From contig JAMXDE010000006.1 of NCBI GenBank assembly GCA_026770025.1, positions 2,920,001 to 2,984,000 of the forward strand: a stretch of DNA of 64,000 nt, in the 5' to 3' direction. The notes beneath the pieces were generated by a model. The model was given only the letters and a program-made list of their open reading frames with translations. It ran no database searches and was not told the DNA's origin. The translations under genes were made by a program, and so were the position numbers. This stretch comes from Craspedostauros australis (lineage: Eukaryota; Bacillariophyta; Bacillariophyceae; Mastogloiales; Achnanthaceae). How positions within the stretch are numbered: the first letter of the stretch is position 1; every line of letters starts with the position of its first letter. Of this stretch, positions 60,263 through 64,000 are shown in pieces.

Positions 60263-63200
60263 GCCAGAAGGGCAAGAGCAACAGTCGGTGGCAGCACGGC
60301 GAGCGACTCAGAGCCCACAACAAGCGCCTGCGGATCGGGAGGTTATACCGCAACAACCCAACAGCAGCAGACGACAGGATACGAACGAAGGGGGAAGGAT
60401 GACTCGGGTGAGGAGGAGAATGCTGAGGAAGCGAACGGGGCAACTGAGGATAGGGTTGCAGAACTTCGGAGGACTCGGAAGGAGACCAGGAGTAGTTGAC
60501 GAGGGATTGAAGAGGTGGATGAACGAAGGCGAATTTGACGTATTTGGGATTACGGAGGTGAATGTGGACTGGAGGACGACATCAACAGAGCATACACTCA
60601 AAGGGCGGATACAGGAATGGTGGCCAACAGGAACGGCAGTGGCGAAGACGGCGAATAACGCGACCAACGAACCCACACAAAGCAAACAGTGGGGAGGAGT
60701 GGCAATGATCAGCAGATTCCAAGCGGCAATCCGCATCATGGGCCAAGGTGAAGATCCAACCAAGCTGGGGCGATGGGTGTGGCAACGTTACCGCGGAGCC
60801 AACCAGCAAACGCTCCGAGTGGTAACAGCGTATAGACCATGCAGGCCACGAAGCAAAGGTTTCTTGAACACACACGCACAACAGAGGCGGTACTTCAATG
60901 AGAAGAAGATGGACAAGGAACCTCGAGCGGCGATGATAGAGGACCTTCAGAAAGCGATTCAGGCATGGAGAGCGGAAGGCGACCACGTAATCGTGGCAAT
61001 GGACTGCAACGAAGACACGAATTCGGCCACTATGCGGCAATTCCAAGAGGCCACAGGACTAACCAACACGATGGAATGCGCAGGCGAAGAAGTCAGTCGA
61101 TTGCCAACACATCGTCTAGGAAAAGTGCCTATCGACGGAATCTTCGCCACAACGGGAGTTCGGATCGAAGGGGCTGGAGCAAGCGAATGGGATGAGGGGA
61201 TACAAATGAGGCAAGCAGACCACCGATGCCTGTGGATCGACGTCAACATGATCGCAGTGCTCGGGCAATCAATGCCAAATCTGCGCAAGGCTGTGTCGAG
61301 GAGAGTGAAGACGGAAGATCCAAGGATCGTACAGAGGTTCAATGATGCTTACGAAACGCACTTGAAGCAACACAAAGCAAGGGCAAGAGCGTTTTGGCTA
61401 GAACAAGCGGCATCAGAAGAGTGGACGACAAACATGGAGAAGGAAGCAGAGAAACTCGACAGAATTCGCGTGGAAGGAATATGGAAAGCCGATAAGGCCT
61501 GCCGCAGACTACGGATGGGAGGCATACCGTACTCGAGGGAGTACAAACGGATTGAAGCCAACATCGGGCTGTGGAACAACGTGGTGAGAAAACAAAGCGG
61601 AGCCAATATCTCGTCGAAGACCATCGTGAGGCTGGCGAAGAGAGCAGGGGAAACGCGTAAGGTACAAGAGCTGATGAGATGCGCCAACGAGGAGGTGGCA
61701 AAAGAGCAAGAATCGGCGTACGAGAACTTGAAGCAGTTCAGAACAAGGGCGACGAAAGCAAGAGAGAACTGGTTAGAGGGACTAGCGGAAGCAAGAGGCG
61801 GGGAGGAATTGAGACGACGAGAGGAACAGCAGCGAGGCAACAACAGAGGAAGAGGGGAGAGAGAGGTTGGGGAAGCGACATCACAGCAATTACGACAGCT
61901 GCGGACGAAGGAGAGAGTGCGGGCAACATATCGGAGGATACGAATGGCTACAGGCAAAAATGCAACGGCTGGCATATCCATGGTGATAGCACCGGACGGG
62001 AACGGGCAGTGGGTGGAACGGACTAGCAAGGAAGACATCGAGAAAGGGTGCATGGAAGAAAACAAGAGGCGATTTCGGCAAACTGAGAACACGCCGTTCA
62101 TGCACGGCCAGCTGGCAAGAGAATTCGGGTATCTCGGGGTGACTGAAGCGGCGGAGCAAACGCTCAACGGAAGCTACGCACCACGACCATGGGTTGATGA
62201 AGGCGCCGCGAAGCTCCTACAGGGACTGAAATCGGTGGCAAGCAGGAGCATCCCAGCAGGAATGACAACGAAGGAGTTCCAGCAAGGGTGGAAAAGAGCC
62301 AAGGAGGACACGTCGGCAGGACCATCGGGGTTGCATTTTGGCCATTTCAAAGCTATAGCGCACCATCAGAAGAATTCGGAGTTCGAAGCAAGCATGACTT
62401 CGATTGCGATGGTAAGCGGCTACTCGTACCGGCGATGGAGACAAGGCACAGACGTGGAGCTGATGAAGAAAGCTAACAGCTTCAGAGTCGACAAGCTGAG
62501 GACCATCGTGCTCTTCGAAGCGGATTTCAATTTTGCGAACAAGGCCATCGGGCGCAAGGCTGCACATCAGGCGGAACAGCAAAACGGATTTGCTGAGGAA
62601 CAGTATGGCAGCCGCAAACGACATCGAGCAATTGACCATGCGCTGAACAAACAACTCACGTTGGACTGGGCCAGACAGGTGCGAGTGCCAACAGTGCTTT
62701 GCACCAATGATCTCAAGAGCTGCTACGATCGAATCGTGCACACGGTGGCATCATTGGGGTTGCAGAGGCAAGGAATAGCGCAATCGGAAGTGGTGTGTAT
62801 GTTCAGCACACTCCAGCAACTTGAGCACTACATCAGAACTGCGTACGGCGAATCTCGACTCACGTACGGAGGCAAACGATGGGTGGTACCAATGCAAGGT
62901 ATTTACCAAGGGAATGGAGCAGGGCCGGTGATATGGGCAGTAATCTCATCGCCAGTACTGGAAATCATGAAACGAGAAGGGCACACAGCCAGCTTCCGGA
63001 CGGCGGCGAGCGGAGAAGATGTGGAGATGGTGGGGTATGCATTTGTGGATGACACGGATTTAGTGGTAAACGCACGGGAAGGCGAGGACGTACAGCAAAC
63101 GATCCAGCGCATGCAGCGGAGTGTACAGTCGTGGGAGAGCCTGGCAAGAGCAACAGGAGGCGCCCTGGTGGTGGAAAAATGTATGTGGTGGGCGGTCGAT

Positions 63201-64000
63201 TTCAAGTGGAATAGCGACGGCACGTGGCGATATGCGACGGACGCAGAGACGCCAGCTAAGCTGATGATGAAGGGGACCACGGGAGTACCGCAAGCGATGC
63301 CAAGAAGCGGAAGCGAGCAAGCATTCGAAACATTAGGTGTGAAGCTCGCGCCCGATGGCAACGGGTCGGCGATAGAGGCTACCCTACGAAGCAAGGCGGC
63401 GAAGTGGGTTGAGAGCGTGAAATCGTGGCGTATGCGACAGGAAGATGCAGAGACGGCGATCCGGACAGTTCTGATGAAGAAGCTGGAATATGTGTTGCCA
63501 GTGGCGCAGCTATCGAGGGAACAATGCAACGGGATTATGAAGCCAGTCTGGAAGACGATGATGTCTAAGATTGGTCTCAACCGAGGGTTTCCAAGGGAGA
63601 TGGCCTATGCAACAGCCGAGTGGCTAGGGGCGAATCTTCACGAACTTCACACCACACAGGTGGTGGAGCACATGAAGATGGTACTCGAGCACGGCGACAG
63701 AGCGACTATGACAGGCAAACTACTACGGGGATGCATACAAGCGATGAAAACGGAGGTCGGGGCTGGAGCGTCCATGTTCGAAGTCCAGTACAACGAATGG
63801 GAATTCCTGGCTACGGAATGCTGGGTGAAAACGGTGTGGAAAGAGGCCAATGAATGCAATATTCGGATCCGAGAGAAGACAGCGACAGCAGCACTCGTCC
63901 ACGACAAAGATGAGTGGCTATCGGTGGCATTTCAAGCCGCAGGATATAGCCGAGCCCAACGATCTCGACTGAACAGATGCCGAATGATCATGAAAGTGGT
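60255..64000 (+). CDS. LINE ORF2: APE endonuclease and reverse transcriptase (partial, 3' end outside)
   Basis: Starts at ATG 60255, 8 nt inside the end of ORF1 (ATGGTTAG), in the next frame; open for 1248 codons to the window edge. Endonuclease domain about 60-330: GLQNFGGLGR, GITEVNVDW (metal-binding Glu), WGGVAMIS, TAYRPC, VIVAMDCNEDTN, PIDGIF and QADHRC (catalytic Asp-His, about 321-323). A long Arg/Lys/Glu coiled linker follows, then reverse transcriptase: GPSGLHFGHF (about 689), NDLKSCYDRIVHTVA (about 818), QGNGAGPVIWA (about 885) and YAFVDDTD with Asp-Asp (about 930). The architecture matches APE-type LINEs, and the RT resembles the many diatom elements I recall. It copies ORF1/ORF2 RNA into a nicked target. 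Confidence 0.9.
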   Translation, partial: MVRPEGQEQQSVAARRATQSPQQAPADREVIPQQPNSSRRQDTNEGGRMTRVRRRMLRKRTGQLRIGLQNFGGLGRRPGVVDEGLKRWMNEGEFDVFGITEVNVDWRTTSTEHTLKGRIQEWWPTGTAVAKTANNATNEPTQSKQWGGVAMISRFQAAIRIMGQGEDPTKLGRWVWQRYRGANQQTLRVVTAYRPCRPRSKGFLNTHAQQRRYFNEKKMDKEPRAAMIEDLQKAIQAWRAEGDHVIVAMDCNEDTNSATMRQFQEATGLTNTMECAGEEVSRLPTHRLGKVPIDGIFATTGVRIEGAGASEWDEGIQMRQADHRCLWIDVNMIAVLGQSMPNLRKAVSRRVKTEDPRIVQRFNDAYETHLKQHKARARAFWLEQAASEEWTTNMEKEAEKLDRIRVEGIWKADKACRRLRMGGIPYSREYKRIEANIGLWNNVVRKQSGANISSKTIVRLAKRAGETRKVQELMRCANEEVAKEQESAYENLKQFRTRATKARENWLEGLAEARGGEELRRREEQQRGNNRGRGEREVGEATSQQLRQLRTKERVRATYRRIRMATGKNATAGISMVIAPDGNGQWVERTSKEDIEKGCMEENKRRFRQTENTPFMHGQLAREFGYLGVTEAAEQTLNGSYAPRPWVDEGAAKLLQGLKSVASRSIPAGMTTKEFQQGWKRAKEDTSAGPSGLHFGHFKAIAHHQKNSEFEASMTSIAMVSGYSYRRWRQGTDVELMKKANSFRVDKLRTIVLFEADFNFANKAIGRKAAHQAEQQNGFAEEQYGSRKRHRAIDHALNKQLTLDWARQVRVPTVLCTNDLKSCYDRIVHTVASLGLQRQGIAQSEVVCMFSTLQQLEHYIRTAYGESRLTYGGKRWVVPMQGIYQGNGAGPVIWAVISSPVLEIMKREGHTASFRTAASGEDVEMVGYAFVDDTDLVVNAREGEDVQQTIQRMQRSVQSWESLARATGGALVVEKCMWWAVDFKWNSDGTWRYATDAETPAKLMMKGTTGVPQAMPRSGSEQAFETLGVKLAPDGNGSAIEATLRSKAAKWVESVKSWRMRQEDAETAIRTVLMKKLEYVLPVAQLSREQCNGIMKPVWKTMMSKIGLNRGFPREMAYATAEWLGANLHELHTTQVVEHMKMVLEHGDRATMTGKLLRGCIQAMKTEVGAGASMFEVQYNEWEFLATECWVKTVWKEANECNIRIREKTATAALVHDKDEWLSVAFQAAGYSRAQRSRLNRCRMIMKV

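Larger units (their letters stand above)
57226..64000 (+). mobile_element. LINE-type non-LTR retrotransposon, apparently intact, cut by the window end
   Basis: It contains ORF1 (57536-60262) and ORF2 (60255 to the edge) in a two-ORF LINE layout with an APE endonuclease and a reverse transcriptase whose catalytic box is FVDD. The A-rich, purine-rich sense strand contrasts with the host genes. The 5' boundary is a guess at 57226 (an untranslated leader with an (AGT)n run at 57399-57420); the 3' end is outside. No frameshift or stop interrupts either ORF in the window, so the copy may be young. Confidence 0.85.

Overview
This looks like nuclear DNA of a photosynthetic stramenopile, most likely a diatom. 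The case rests on plastid-style signal peptides with ASAFAP-like cleavage sites, a chlorophyll-binding (LHC-like) protein, a C-terminal CGRG-type domain (DUF6824 class) of the sort diatoms have in large numbers, a membrane metalloprotease with Ser/Pro/Thr-rich stalk repeats, cytosolic-type selenocysteine machinery, and a diatom-type LINE reverse transcriptase. Host genes are compact and almost intron-free; the only clear host intron is in SEPSECS. The lineage is an inference from protein families, not from a marker gene.

Region 1-25.6 kb is a dense host block: a partial unknown gene (1-267), a polyQ secreted-type protein, a Tim8/13-like small mitochondrial chaperone, a CGRG/DUF6824 protein, a bacterial-type NAD+-dependent DNA ligase with an Arg-rich presequence, a pirin-family cupin, a secreted unknown protein, a plastid-type TsaD/GCP1 tRNA-modification protein, a 1344-residue membrane protein with a matrixin-like but glutamine-substituted zinc site, and a Ser-rich unknown protein. 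Two divergent gene pairs (ligase/pirin and unknown/TsaD) share promoter regions of about 0.7 kb.

Region 25.6-46.1 kb is mostly accessory. After an unresolved 4.3-kb stretch come three identical tRNA-Gly(GCC) genes and two abutting TIR transposons (30031-32037 and 32041-34375) that share a 3-bp ACT target duplication and carry decayed Harbinger-like transposase remnants. tRNA copies 2 and 3 form the arms of a large inverted repeat. A 12-span MFS-like transporter (35932-38157) is followed by a 6.2-kb TIR transposon (39862-46099) with a broken transposase and a broken accessory gene.

Region 46.1-57 kb is host again: a small, strongly codon-biased plastid-targeted protein, SEPSECS (two exons), an LHC-like protein with a long acidic N-terminal extension, and an NAD+/pyrimidine-nucleotide-type mitochondrial carrier.

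Region 57-64 kb is the 5' part of an apparently intact LINE-type retrotransposon. ORF1 has 908 residues with a PHD-like zinc finger, and ORF2 (APE endonuclease plus reverse transcriptase) stays open to the window edge. The two ORFs overlap by 8 nt.
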